From Lepidurus packardi (lineage: Eukaryota > Arthropoda > Branchiopoda > Notostraca > Triopsidae): a stretch of DNA of 64,000 nt. The notes beneath the pieces were generated by a model, which worked only from the letters and a program-made list of their open reading frames with translations, searched no databases and was not told where the DNA came from. The stretch is from NCBI GenBank assembly GCA_023053545.1, contig JAKZAN010000007.1:5828001-5892000 (forward strand), given 5' to 3'. Of the stretch, positions 47,393 through 60,313 are shown one piece after another (positions within the stretch are counted from its first letter, which is position 1; each line of letters opens with the position of its first letter). The position numbers and the translations under genes were made by a program.

Positions 47393-50300
47393 GATTTTTA
47401 ATTAGTTTCAACTGGCTGGAAGTAGCAGCAAACAACATACACGCGTGCTTTGCTTCTCCAACAAAACTCTCCAACTTGCTCTAGCGGACTAACTGCGAAC
47501 AAAGTGGCGGTTCACTTAAAATTACCATATGGTTTTTCCATTAATTCTTCAAAATCATCTACTGATTATGTTACGAGTAAATAGTTGTAAAATAATATGA
47601 AATAACTAATTGTATGTTGAGTGTATGTACCTAAGAAATCGAGAACAAATAAAGATATAAAATCAAAATTAATGACTGCGAGTGAATCGCCATCGAAGCA
47701 AAAAAAAAATATTCGTCATTTGTTGTTTTATAACATACTGTTCAACTGCTAATTAGCCATTTCGGGGTAACGTTGGTATTCGTAACGTACAGGCACGAAC
47801 AAAAAACGAATGACGTAAGCAGAAAATATATCAGTTACGTCAATCGATAACTACTCAGGGGTAACACCAATATATCCGCTGTCGTACCAAGAGGGACAGC
47901 AAATCTCGCTGTGTCGGACTTTTTTTATCCACTACCTACGAATTCATCGTTCTCTCGTAACCCTTCGGGAATGCGCGAGGTACATTATTCTCACTATTTT
48001 TTAGATTAGTATTGGAAGGTCACTTTTGTTTGAGTTTCCATAATACTGCTTTGTTTGTATGTTCGACTAAATGTGAAAGAGCACTAAGCCAAGCATCTGC
48101 TTAATCTAGGAACGTAGCTCTTTGTCACACCCAAGGAGTTAGAACATATGCCATAGTTAGATATGCTCTGCAATGTATACAAAATAAACATGCTAATAAC
48201 ATCGTCATTAATTTGGCTGTACGACGCGGCAACAGCTAAAGGACCGGAACCTTATTGACAGGACTATAAAGAGGCACAAAAATCCATCATGTGTGCTAGA
48301 TCTAGAAAGTAAACTGGAACGTGTTACGTTTTGATTGATGGACCGAAATTTCATTACGAAGGGGGCATACAAGGACTCTTGATGTAAGTTTTGTCACCGA
48401 ATCCCTTGAAAGAGGCCGGTTTTATTACGTAGCAGCCACGCCCTTAACGTACACTTTTATTAAAAGTTTGGTGATTACAAAACTTTTCATGAAAAAAGTA
48501 CCCGAAAAATCGAAAGAAAAGTCATTTAGACAGGTGTTCTAAGCAACTCGTCAGTGAACTCCACACTGAAGCCCACGCTAACTATTCAACAGCAATGGGA
48601 CTATAAAGATGCCATATAAACGCAACTCAATCCAACTCGGCATCCGTGGGCTTCGCGTTCCATTACGCTGCGTATATACTTAGCCCTAACAAGCCAAGAA
48701 TGTCACCTAGACTAAGCCAAAGATTTTCATTAGGTCGAATATCTGTCTGAAGACAAGCGACTATAAGAAGTAACTGACGGCATGACGGGTATAAAGCGCT
48801 AAAGAAAAGATTCACGACACGCCCAGCCGCGGGTTACTTAATTTAGTAGAAAATTCCCGTAAGATGGATTCCGCACATAGTTTCCTTGACAACAACAGAA
48901 AAGAAAATCAAAAACAGAAAACATCTTGCGCTGGCGTGGAATACTTTTACGTTCGCAATATTTCAATTCTCTTACTAGAAAAAAAAAATCCTGCAGGGCA
49001 TTAAAGGGGTTGCAAAACTGCAGAAATCATGAAGGTCATTACGGTCCTTTCTTAGCAAGAACCCCCAAAACAAGCTTGGATTTGGCATAAAAGGCGGGTA
49101 AATAAAGAGGGTTAGGGCTGGGTAAATTGAGACCACCTAGATAAAAAGCAAATCCTTAAAAAAAGGTTTTTGCTAGGCTTTTATCCCTTGCAAGAGGAAA
49201 TTTGCAGCTTTGTGAGGTGAAGGTGCAAACCACACAGATGTTTTACTCAATAGATTTTCGCCTCATTCCCTCTTCGCTCGTCGCTGAAGTACGTATAGTA
49301 GAGTTTACTTGGGATTCACACGCAAACGAAATCTGTCCCAAACGGCGTCTGCGTGTCGTATACCATCCGTCGTATCCAGCTTGGGGAATACTGAGACGTC
49401 GGAGATAAGGTATTGGGACGCCTTAAGCCGGCCCCGTAGTCTCAGGCCTCCAGTCGAACCAGCTGGCCATCCCGGTCACGAAGTTGGGTTTTCAATTTGT
49501 GCTTTGCCTCAATGTCGACTTTTGTTGATTCGGGAGCTAGTCCGTAACCGTGCTTTTTTTGTTTGTTTGTATAGAAAAGTAGCCTATACTAGAGCGATTC
49601 CAACTAGTAAATATGCAATAAATCAAGATGAAAAACCCGAATGTGCAGTCAGCACAGGTCAGGAACGGAAAAAAAGAACTCGAAGAACCCAAGATCATAC
49701 CTTTAATTGGATAGTGCTACGCGTGATGTGAGCACTGTCGCTGGACCAAAGTTTTAAAAGAGAAGCCCGACATTTGGGCACGATTCAGTAAGTTCGATTA
49801 TCGATCCTATCATTGGAGACCGCCATGAGGTTGCGAAAGCACGATGACCGTTGGTGCCTTTTACTATGCCTTTACATTGCAAACGACTTTTGCTTTCTTG
49901 CATCTTTTATGGATAGCACTAAAATACCTCGCTGCCATGTCACTCACCAAATTTTAATTTCGACTGTAACGGACTAATACCGATTTTCTTCCCTTGTGGA
50001 TATATGTGTACGACCTTTCACATCCGCACCAAGTACGTTATAAAAGCTCGTTGCTCGCTGCTCGGACTGCGTAGGGCGTTAACGACATCTTATCGATTCT
50101 AGCCATTTATAATGTGACCTACATAAAACGCTCAGTGGTCCCTGACCAGTGAAGCAACTGGCACTTTTTTTCGCCCATTCATTGAAAGTCTCAATATGGG
50201 GGATTGGCCCCTTGATGGCCACCGATGCGATAGTCACGTTGCTCATGTGTGCTGATCTATATGTTCTCGACCTTAATAAAATCTACCCTCACAAAGCAAC

Positions 50301-53300
50301 AATTGTGCCCTGGCTATTGCTGCTTTCCATTAATTACAGCGGCACTTTCCTTGGTCTTTCAGCTGGACACGCTCATATGGTACGATAATGGGATTTCGGG
50401 ATAAAGCTCAGAAGGCAAGCAGCAAGTTATGCGGTACAAAAGCCAGTTTACATGATTCATGATTTAATGCACTGGTTTAATACTTTTGCCTAACCAAATA
50501 CGAAGCACGGGTTAGGGAATTTTGCGACGTATAGTTCATATAAGGCCATTCTTCTCCTGGAGTTCCTGGAGCTGAGCTAAACGCCAAGGGCATTGGAACG
50601 CAGTACTAAGAATACCAAGACAAGAACATTGCCTACGATCCTATTTTACTTGGGAGCAGTCCAGCAATGCTCTAGCCTATTTGCCATTGCACTTCACTCA
50701 TTACAACGGACAACGAATGACGAAAACGCATGATATTGTCCGCGCCACCCTTTCAAACAACACGACACCTTGTCCGTCTCACTCGCCACCTTTGCAAAGT
50801 TGCTTCTCGATCTTTCCACCCCGAAAGCTCGAGCTGGGTGTAGTGAAAAGAATTTTAAGCCTAGCTGACGCCACAAGACTTCATTATAGATACAAATGTA
50901 AATCACTTTTCAGCCATTTTTATAAGCTTCTTTCTGCGCAACTTACTCTCTTAATATTCTATGCATGCCACATTTGCCAGAGATAAAAAAAAAGAAGGAA
51001 GAGAGGAAAGGCAGTTGCCATGGTTCAAAGAAGAGGATACAGAGCTATTTTGAGAGGTCACTTCTGATATCTACGCTTCTTTTTTACTTTTTATTTTCTT
51101 CTACCACGGGGACTCAACACAAATAATAACAACTTGGTTGACCTAGAGCTATTTCTGGAATTTGAAAAAAAAGACTCCCGTGTTACGGAGAACTTAACGT
51201 TTAGGTCAAAAGCAACAGCAAACGTCAGGCAAGCCTCTCATGATTATACTATACCACACACACACACTTCCTGACAAGGATCGATAGGAGCAACTGCATC
51301 CACGATAGCTTCCCTTCCTTCGGTATATACATACACTTTTCCCACTCTCGTAACTCTACATCATCCTGGACATGGGTGAAGTTGATGCTGTGTTACTTTC
51401 TCTCTCTCATTAACATGCTGCTCTCTAAGGTGTCACTCATACTTACGAAGCCCTGTCGCTGGGGATAGTTTCCCTTTCTGACAACTGCATGTGGTATATT
51501 GATGACAGTTACAAAAAGTTGGCTACCTGTTGACCCACTCTTCGATAAGGAACGATATATCTCGCACCTTTTCTGGGGATCTCGTTACATCAAGGAAATA
51601 GGTGCGAAACGTGCTGTCATCAATTGATCACCCCAAAATAAAAAATAAGCTATAAATATCCCCAAGATGATTACCCCGACCAAAGATAGTGCAAGCTTTC
51701 ACACCATACGTTACTTACATTTTTATTACAACGTTATACCCGAGAAAAGCTGGTAGCTAATTTAGATGTCCCAAAACGCGAAACTTGCTACCTGTCGCAG
51801 GAGCGAGCGCTGCACTTAACAAGTTAAGATGGGCAAATGCTCCGTGAAATACGGGGTCTTGGAAGCCGATTAAGCACTTATGAAGTAGACATGGGTTGCG
51901 GCCTTCGTAGGAGAATAGTCTTGCTAAGTACTAACTCCGGCAATTCGCTAGTATTCAATGCCAACGAATATTTCCATTGAAAAGACGAATAGCAGTTACA
52001 GTCGGGATTGTATAAGATTGAGAAAAGTACATAGGACAAAAGGCTTCCTCTATATCATACCACAATGATACCCGTTTTTTCTTTCTTTTTTTTTTGGAGG
52101 ATCGAAAGAGAAGAGACGGTGCAATCCTAACGATCAGTTCTTGTAAAGGCCACATCCTAAGTTTCAAGGAGCACACAAAGGATCCCTAACAAATTTGCTA
52201 GCCACTGCGGCAAATAATATACGGCCTGTTTTGTGTCGTTTTTTTCTTTTACGTGTACGAGGAAAACGTGACGTGTCATAAGACTCCACCTTGACACTAT
52301 CGATCTTATGACCTTCTTTAATCTCTGGGAATTGGAAGTTGGGGAAACTTCAGCTGAACCAGTCCTATTGCTTATCCGAGCAGGGAAGAGTGACGTTCGC
52401 CACCTATAAATGTAGTTTGGCTTTTCGCTTCAAGCTAGGGCAAGAAGAAGCGATGGCTAACTGCATCTTAGCAACTCGATTACCTCACTACCTCGGGGGA
52501 GATGTGCTGATACTCCAATGACGGTCCCCAGCTTGACAGTGGAAGAACGAAACCCTCTCTGAGCATAAAAATGTTGTCATTATCTTTCGGATATGCTTTT
52601 TTGTCATCGTTACTGAGCTGTTTTTGAACCACTTGGCTACACAAATAAACAAGGCTCCACGTGTAAGCTCATGCCAAGTTTCTTAAAATTTTCTTGAAAG
52701 GAAAGAGCACAGTATGAGGAAAATTAATCTCGAATATTACAGCCGTTCAAAAAGCTTAGGATATGTGCATAGTAATACCCTCGAAACTTGAATGATAATT
52801 TTTTTTTCTCCGACCGAAACCGAGTTAACAAACTTACACCTTTTCTGAGCTAAACTTGGCTTTTCCTTTTTCATTAGACGCCAAATTGCACGTGCTGCCT
52901 AGCATATAACAGACTCAAAAGTAGTACACAAGACCGTCAATTCCTTTGACGACTTTTCTCTTAAGGGATTTTACCAGGTCGATATATTGGGTTTTTTTTT
53001 CTTTCATGCACTTCGGCTATAGGATTACTCGTTATTCCCTTAGCTCCAGATATGAGCCTGACCTGCGTTAGAGTGCAGGCCTAGAAATTAGTAGCGTGTA
53101 ACGAATTTCTAATTGTCATTTCTTTAATGTGCCGTCTGCGTCTGGTCCGGAACGGAAAGTAATCCAAATTCCCACATTCATAGTCCGTGAAATGGTTGTG
53201 GTCTGCAACGTGGAATCCCCGTAGAATTCCTCCATTGTTTTTCCACTTGATATTCTGCGGTGGCAGCGACAAAGCACACGTTGTTAAGCAACTACTTTCT

Positions 53301-54469
53301 TTAGCCGCACGGAACGACGCATGTAAAGCAATTTATTGGACCATTGGCCTTCTGCAGCAGCTCCAACTTTTCGGCTGCAGAACTGTACAGAAACGTAAAG
53401 AAAGCAGCCAGAGAGAAATTCGTGTCTTATCTTCCGCTGAAGCAAAAACCTTTAGCACTAAGAATCACGTCTTACGCAAGCTTCAATAATAACGCTTTCC
53501 TTTTATACCTAGTCTTCGTTATTAGAGGTTGTTATTAGATATAGCACGCAATAACCTGATATAAAGCTTAAAGCCATGCACCTTTTATTGTTATGCCACG
53601 CACTCCCTGGATTTGTGATGGACTGCAAAGCAACCCTTTATTGCTTTTAGTACGCTATGCTATAAATGTCAACTTAAATTAATAGTGTTCGCTAGCTAAC
53701 GTGCTGCTTGCCTCGCCCTCCTTACTCTGGTTAATGGCCAGTCGGTGCGACACTGAGACTTACGACTTTTCTTTCGGACTATAGTCTATAATATGGCCTG
53801 AATAATGAATCTGAAAGAAGACCGGACTTTGTATAAGGTTACTTGTTGACCGTTCACTTCTTTATAGCATCATTGAGATTCTTTCGGCTAGAAAGGGCGA
53901 CTCTTAAAGTAACAACACATGACCCACTTTGCCCTACTAAAAATCTAAAAAAGGAAGAAAGCTGCAATCCCTTTTGCGTTTCAGACTTCGGTCATTGATT
54001 AGTCAACATGCTCGCTGGTTGCCGTGGATAGCGGGTCAGGAAGGCCGTTTTCAAGGAAACCAAGTTCATGCAATGTGCGATGCCCCTTGAGTTTCAGCCT
54101 TTTTGAATAATTTAATGATTAAGTTGCGTCTCGCGTGTGATTTCGTTCAAATAGTAGGTGGGATACGCAAAGGCACCCAAATTTCCTGAAGCGATGAATA
54201 ACCTACAAGGACACTTTAACTGCCTTGAAACCATTAGCGATGCCCGACTCGTCTGATGTCCTAACGCCAAGTTTCCTGCACAGGCAAAAGCTCGACAAAT
54301 CTATCATTATTTAACAGCACTATGCATTCGCAGCTATATCATAACCAGTACACCTGAGAGACAGTGAATGACTTAGTATGCCATACATACTACAGAGTTA
54401 GATTCCTAATTCCAGTATCTATAACACAGTCATCAATCTACAAGAAACTATTCCTTTGGCAATGGACAT

Positions 54470-54638
54470 AAGGACGACTCGACAAAAGGACCACCCGACA
54501 TAAGGATTGCGGTGCACCCGACTTAAGGACTATGAACCCCAGCCTAAGGACTGCGAAACCCGACTTAAGGACTAGGGTAGGTTAGGTATTGTAGTTGCTA
54601 AGTCGTGTGCACCGTAGTCTTTTCGTCGAGTCGTCCTT
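54470..54638. repeat. foldback repeat with telomere-like core, copy C
   Basis: The best preserved ends of the family: AAGGACGACTCGACAAAAGG at left, and at right the reverse complement AAGGACGACTCGACGAAAAG. Inside, both arms also share CGGTGCAC and CGACTTA. The core is short: AGGGTAGGTTAGGTA. Length 169 bp, against 323 and 268 bp in the other copies, so the core length varies. Confidence 0.8.
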
Positions 54639-55221
54639 GTAGCTAGGTCCCATTCTATTCCCCGATGTAAGGCTGCGCAATCATGAAATAAGTAAGCTAA
54701 CGAAATAAGATCCAGCTTCAGTTTAATGGATAAAAAAAAAAAAAAAAAAAGATTCCTGAGTGAGTAATGGCATGGCACTTTTGGGTTCTTCAAGACATCT
54801 TCTGTAGTGATCACGGTTTTTGTTGTGCGTCATCTAGCGCTATTTTTGAACAGAAACACTGCAACCTTTCCCATCGAATAGGGTGCATTATGGCTGTGTT
54901 TAGGGCAGCAACAAAAACTTGGAATCCCACGGACAGTGGAGACCGTCGCCCCTGCCTAGGTTCCATTATGCACGCATAACCCTGTGTTATTGTATCCTTC
55001 GCTTATATTACACTCTCCCACTTCCTGAGCTTAAAACAGCACTCCCCGGGTCTACTGCTCAACTTCCTTTGTTACGGGCAGTAGTTATCAGGTAACCTTT
55101 CACCGCGGGGGGAAAAAAGAGGACTCCACAAACTCTGCTCCGTACCAAGCATTATGTCTACAGGGACGCAAATCACTGCTTGGCACGGATGGATTTGAGA
55201 GGAAGATGGAACTTTTAGTGA

Positions 55222-55253
55222 CTTCTCTTTACACATTCTAGTGTAAAGAGAAG
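55222..55253. other. perfect 13 bp hairpin
   Basis: CTTCTCTTTACAC, loop ATTCTA, then the exact complement GTGTAAAGAGAAG. It lies in the gene-free stretch. The stem is too short for a typical microRNA precursor. Confidence 0.8.
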
Positions 55254-58200
55254 CGGACTTCTTTCAACAGAAACCATGCCCTCTATTAGTTCTACCGCAT
55301 ATCACACGCCATACGGCTCTGCCATCAAACAAATGCAACGAGACTCCGTTTCATTTCCTACAGGAGCATCAATTAACTGAAGGGTTTCCTAAGGAACAGG
55401 GAGGACGATACATTTGACAAGGAATTTTGCTGCAGATTGCGCCACGAAACAAACAAGCTTTGGCGTTATGCAACTGTGCTTACAGCTTACAGAGTTTGTT
55501 GCTGGCAACCACACCAAAGATGTGACTTCGTCAAAGCTATGAGGAAAGATATGCTTGAATTGCCGTGTCAACAATGCTTCCATTATTTTTCCTTGCGCTC
55601 GCAGAACGTGTTTTTAGAACCTTCCTTTGCAGCACAAAAGAAGCCTGCTATTTCCTTCGGCAGAAGGATTTACGCATCAGGCCTCGTGAATAGAAATAGA
55701 ACACCAAAAGATCGGGTAAGAGGGTACTGTTTCCCCTTGTAAATGGGTGTACTTATGTGTGTACTTAGCACGTCGATCTTACTCTGTGAAAGTTTTCTTT
55801 GCACTTCACAGTAATTTCATTTCTTTGAGGGCCTGCGGGAGGAGAGACCTTTGCTTCTAATAATTGCCACTAGACACGGTGCGCATTTTTGTTTTTCGTC
55901 CTAATTTAACGCCAATTAGCAAAACTACTTCTAGTGTAAGTACACAGTGCTTTTCTCCTTTTTTTACAAATTTTTTTTCCGGGAAGTTTTTTAACAAAAC
56001 GAAAGGAGGTGAGGAAACGAGTAACAAAATATTGCTCGTAAAAGAATCGTCAATTGCCATCACCGTACATTACGGTATGAGTCACGCAAGGGGCACGCCA
56101 ATACTGTACGTGGAGCTATTGTTATGGCTATGGGGACCATAACGCAAAAAGTGCCTGCAAAGGCTTTCAGGAGCAGTGTCATACCGTTTATAATAACCGG
56201 AATGATAAAGTACTTCGATTTATACTTTCCCTGAGAAGTCTGTTGTATTTTGGCTCAGTAAAATTAGCGTGATAGTTTAATTGCTTCCGTCGTCTTCAGT
56301 GAAATTGTTAGCGTTCTTGAAGTTAATTGCAAACTTCTAAAAGTTTTGTCCACCACTAAGGTTTAAGGTTAAATGAAGGGCCAGTGAGTGGGTTGGACAC
56401 GAACAGAGACATAAAACATGGGCCAAAGTACAAATAGCCACATTTCGCCTCACATGCAAGACTATTCTACTGTTTAGAAAAATATGTAGAACAGTTTCTG
56501 TTAAGATGTGCGAATTCAGTTGCTATCGCTAAACCTTATTACTATGCACGGCTCAACACAAAGGGCTTGTAGTTCAATTTTCCAGCGCTGTCTACTAAAG
56601 AAAACAAGACAATAATGCGAGCCCTCTTTCGTCTTTCCCAAGACTACAAATGCCGGTACAGGATGTCCATAGCATACTCGACGAAGTTACCTTGCTTTGA
56701 AGGGCTTATGAAAAAGAGCTAAGTGAGTCTTCACAAGGTGGATACATGCTAGTTAAATTTGGTTAATTCCAATAAATAGTGTCGTTTTGGTCCTACTTTG
56801 GACGCCTTTCCTATACTTTTGCACTGAAAAGGTGGTAATGCACTTGACACGATTATTGACAAGTAAACGTAAAGAATTTGTTTACATTACTTTCAATTCG
56901 AGCAGGATGATGTTACTAAGGACCATTTTCAACGCATAAATCTAGAAAAATAGTCTTTATCGTCTTTCGATGTCCATAAGGTCCACTTTCTCGAAGAGTA
57001 GCACAGAAAGGTCGTCCTTAAAGTTATTTTTGCCTTCTCGTTAGGTATGTTTTTTTACAAATTCATTTAATTTGTTTAATCGTACCACTTCGCTGATCTT
57101 TAAATCTTTTGATCTGAGACTTCCTCTTGCGATTCCAAACCTCCATAAATATTCTAGCAGTTTGCGAGCCTCTCATGGAAGACAGTTTGAAATCTTTGCA
57201 TAAAAAAAATTTCACTAAACACGGTTGATCTGTTTGAGCTAAGAGTGCGCTCAGGGATGCTGATTCAACATACACCCATTTTCCGTCTGGATTCTCTTGA
57301 AATAACTTTAAAGGGCATGCGATGGCTCAATACAGCTCCCGGTATAAAAAGAGCTGCCGCTGCAGATACAGTGCCCTTTGTAGCATTGGTTAGGTTACAT
57401 AAACAGTGAAATCCAATTAGGGACGAAAGTGTGAAAGGAGATAGTTTTGCTTTTGTTGTGGAAGACCTCAAGAAAAATAACGGAACAAAACGAAAACCAG
57501 TGGGAGGCTGATTGGGCTGTAGTGCCGGTGAACCCGAGTTGACACTTGAATGGTGAAAAGGACGAACGGGGTGTAGAGCATACAAAACTCGAGCGATCGT
57601 AACTCAGTTTCCCTAGTTTACTCAACGATTCATCAGATTGATAAAGAGAATTACTATAGCTCACGAGTTTTCTAAAGGCACGTATGATGTATCCTAGTAT
57701 TTTTTCCCCAATTCTCTAAGCTGACTGGCATTTCTTAAGAAGTCTTTGTACTTCACTGTGTTCTCCAATGTCCCAATCCTGAAAGACGAGCAAAATCTCA
57801 AGGAAAGCAGGGTATAGCTCCAACCTTTAATCATATACCGTGCAATCCATCTTTTATATCTTATATTAATCCATCTCTTTTACTTTTTAAACCAGGTTCT
57901 ATAGGAGACAATCACTAGTAGGTGTTTTCATGGTTTCAAAACAGCCGCTTATCATTCTTATCAGGCAAAAATGGGATTACGACGTGAATTTGTTCCAAGT
58001 GTTACTATATCCTTCTCGAATTACGAAACGCGATATAGGGAACTAAAGTACAAGAAAAATATGCTGTGACAGGATTTTTTGTCTAATTGAAGGATTATAA
58101 GGTTGCGGAATGAGAGCCAATAAGACCCCTCGCGTGAGTGCCGCGTCTTTGATGAACCATACGATGCGTTGACTTCTCGGCACACTGGACGGGCTTCATT

Positions 58201-59243
58201 ACTAGGAAAAAATTTACACAAAGGAAAAGTTTAACGGAAAATGTAAGGTCGGATGAGTTTCTAGCATGCTATGGGAGGCCCGTAAATTGTGTCTCCTATA
58301 TAAGGGGTTCCTATATGAAATTACGGATACACTCATAATGAGGATCTTACTTTCTGTCGCCGCCAATTATCAAGCGAGTAAACATGACTGAGTTTCCTTG
58401 CGGCAGAGTACTGTACAAACATCCTGCTTATCACACAGCTTCTTTTAAAAGCCATAGCGCAATCAAGCCGACCCATGCAGTATTGCAGTAACATCCATTG
58501 ACCTTGGCAACGCTGTACTGTAAATATTGATAAAAGAAAAAAAAATTAGAGTCAAAACACGTATTACGGCGTTATTAGAAGCAAAAGGCAATGGACTTCG
58601 TCTAGACATCTATAAAACAATACTAACAAAGACATGTATCAGTATACATTGCGCATTCAAGTTGACAGAAGCCATACGCTCACGTTGTCATAACGACGAA
58701 AAGCATCTTATCTTTTCTTATTAACGAAGAGGGGACTATTGTCTAAAAGTGTAGCTTTTTTTCTTTTCTTTTTTGCAACACGTGTATGAGACTTCAGGAA
58801 AGCACACTAAAGGCCAGAGACGTTCAGATCATTTCTATGGCAACGGGATGTCTTTCTACAACAACACGTAGAACAACAAACAAACGCGAGCAGAGTATGT
58901 TATTCTTCCAATCCAAACGGGTGGGCCGAATGTATTAGGTAAAAATTAAAAGAACATGTTCTATACGACTGCATATACTGGCACCATTTTCAAGTTCTTT
59001 TAACTTTTTGAATGAACTTCCAATAGCATTGGTTTGAATTCTCGACATGCAGCAAATCCTTCCATATAACAAAGACTAGGCGACGAATCAGAAATTAATA
59101 GGATTTCAATCACGAGCCTTGTGAATCACTACAGAGGGATTGGGTTGTACATTACACCGCCTTTAGATGCTGTCACGAACTGCTGACAGCGTTTCTTGAC
59201 ATTTGCCATTTCTTGACATTTGCATTTACAAGGTTAAAAAACT

Positions 59244-59570
59244 AAGGCCACGGTGTGCTTCAAGTAGTTCATCTTTTATGTCAAAAGACGGCATTGATAT
59301 CACACCCCTATATCATGAGAATGAAGCAACTTTTAAAAAAAAATTAAAAGACATTTAACGATATAATTGATCCTTTTTATCTTGGTAGGCTGCGTCAAAA
59401 GCTATAGATATATGATTTATTTAAATTTAAAAAAGTAATTTTTCAATACATTGTAAAATTTCTTTTAGGTTTTTGTTTAAAGTTGCTGCATTCTCATGGT
59501 ATGGAGGTATGACATCAGTGCAATCTTTTGACAAAAAAATTATCAAGTACTTGCAGTGCACCGCGGGCTT
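59244..59570. mobile_element. MITE with ~95 bp terminal inverted repeats, copy 1
   Basis: The left arm (from AAGGCCACGGTGTGC) and the right arm (ending GCACCGCGGGCTT) are near-complements for about 95 bp, including GTCAAAAGA, TCATGAGAATG and GCAACTT. The middle is AT-rich. TA lies at both borders, as a Tc1/mariner-type insertion would leave. No transposase. A second copy is at 61227-61550. Confidence 0.75.
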
Positions 59571-60313
59571 AAGCTACGGAATAACTGCTGCTTCCGGGTC
59601 TTGGAAAACGACAAGGTGCCCGTGAGAACATGCGAAATAGCTACACTTTCGAGCATAGGAAGTGGGAGGTAACAATCGGCGTGCAGATGTTTTGTTTCCT
59701 CAATCGTCTCGACTGTTATCCCTTGTTATTTCTTTTATATATCTGGCTGTATACACCAGACACACACTAAAACGCGCTTGGCAAAAAATAAGAGCTCTTC
59801 CATGTTTATTCTATAAAGCAACATGATCCCGAATGCATATCTTCCACCTTCCCTTTCCTCCCCTCTTGCATGTGCTCCTATTTCCATAAATTTGCAATCG
59901 AAGTGTCTCACGCCCTTGAGATGCTTCAAGTTCCAAGAAGGGAGCATTAAATTCTATGACAACCGCTAATGAGTTCCGTTTCCCGTAGGCTGAATTCCTT
60001 GAAGGAAGGTTTAGCTGTGCCAATTGCAGAAAGGTCTGGTCGTTTTCGTAAACCACCCGAAAAGACTTGAAATAGTATTCTTCGCATTACGGCTCCTAGG
60101 CAACATCATAAAGAACGTCTGGAGCTGACGTGTTTAAGAACCCAGCTCAAACTCTACGATTCAAGTTTCCTGATTTCCCTCGATCTTTAGTTCTAGTGCG
60201 TGAAAACGTAAACGGAACTGGCGCGTCGGAAACTTGGAACACCCAGTGCATAAAGTGATTAGGGTGGATTTCGCTACCCGGTTCCTATCTAACTCGTTGC
60301 GAAGAAATAAAAC

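Larger units (their letters stand above)
47393..60313. other. 12.9 kb without a recognised gene
   Basis: No frame in this stretch shows a recognisable domain or an exon chain. The longest frame (49309-49731, +) has no family resemblance. Visible structures are foldback copy C, a perfect hairpin at 55222-55253, a MITE at 59244-59570, a short CA run near 51258 and homopolymer runs. It may be regulatory DNA or 5' introns of the gene beginning at 60.3 kb. Confidence 0.5.

Noticed and set aside
49202-49731. Overlapping + strand frames; also considered as a 5S rRNA-like segment near 49340-49480
   Set aside because: No protein family recognised and the sequence does not match 5S rRNA internal promoter boxes that I could find.
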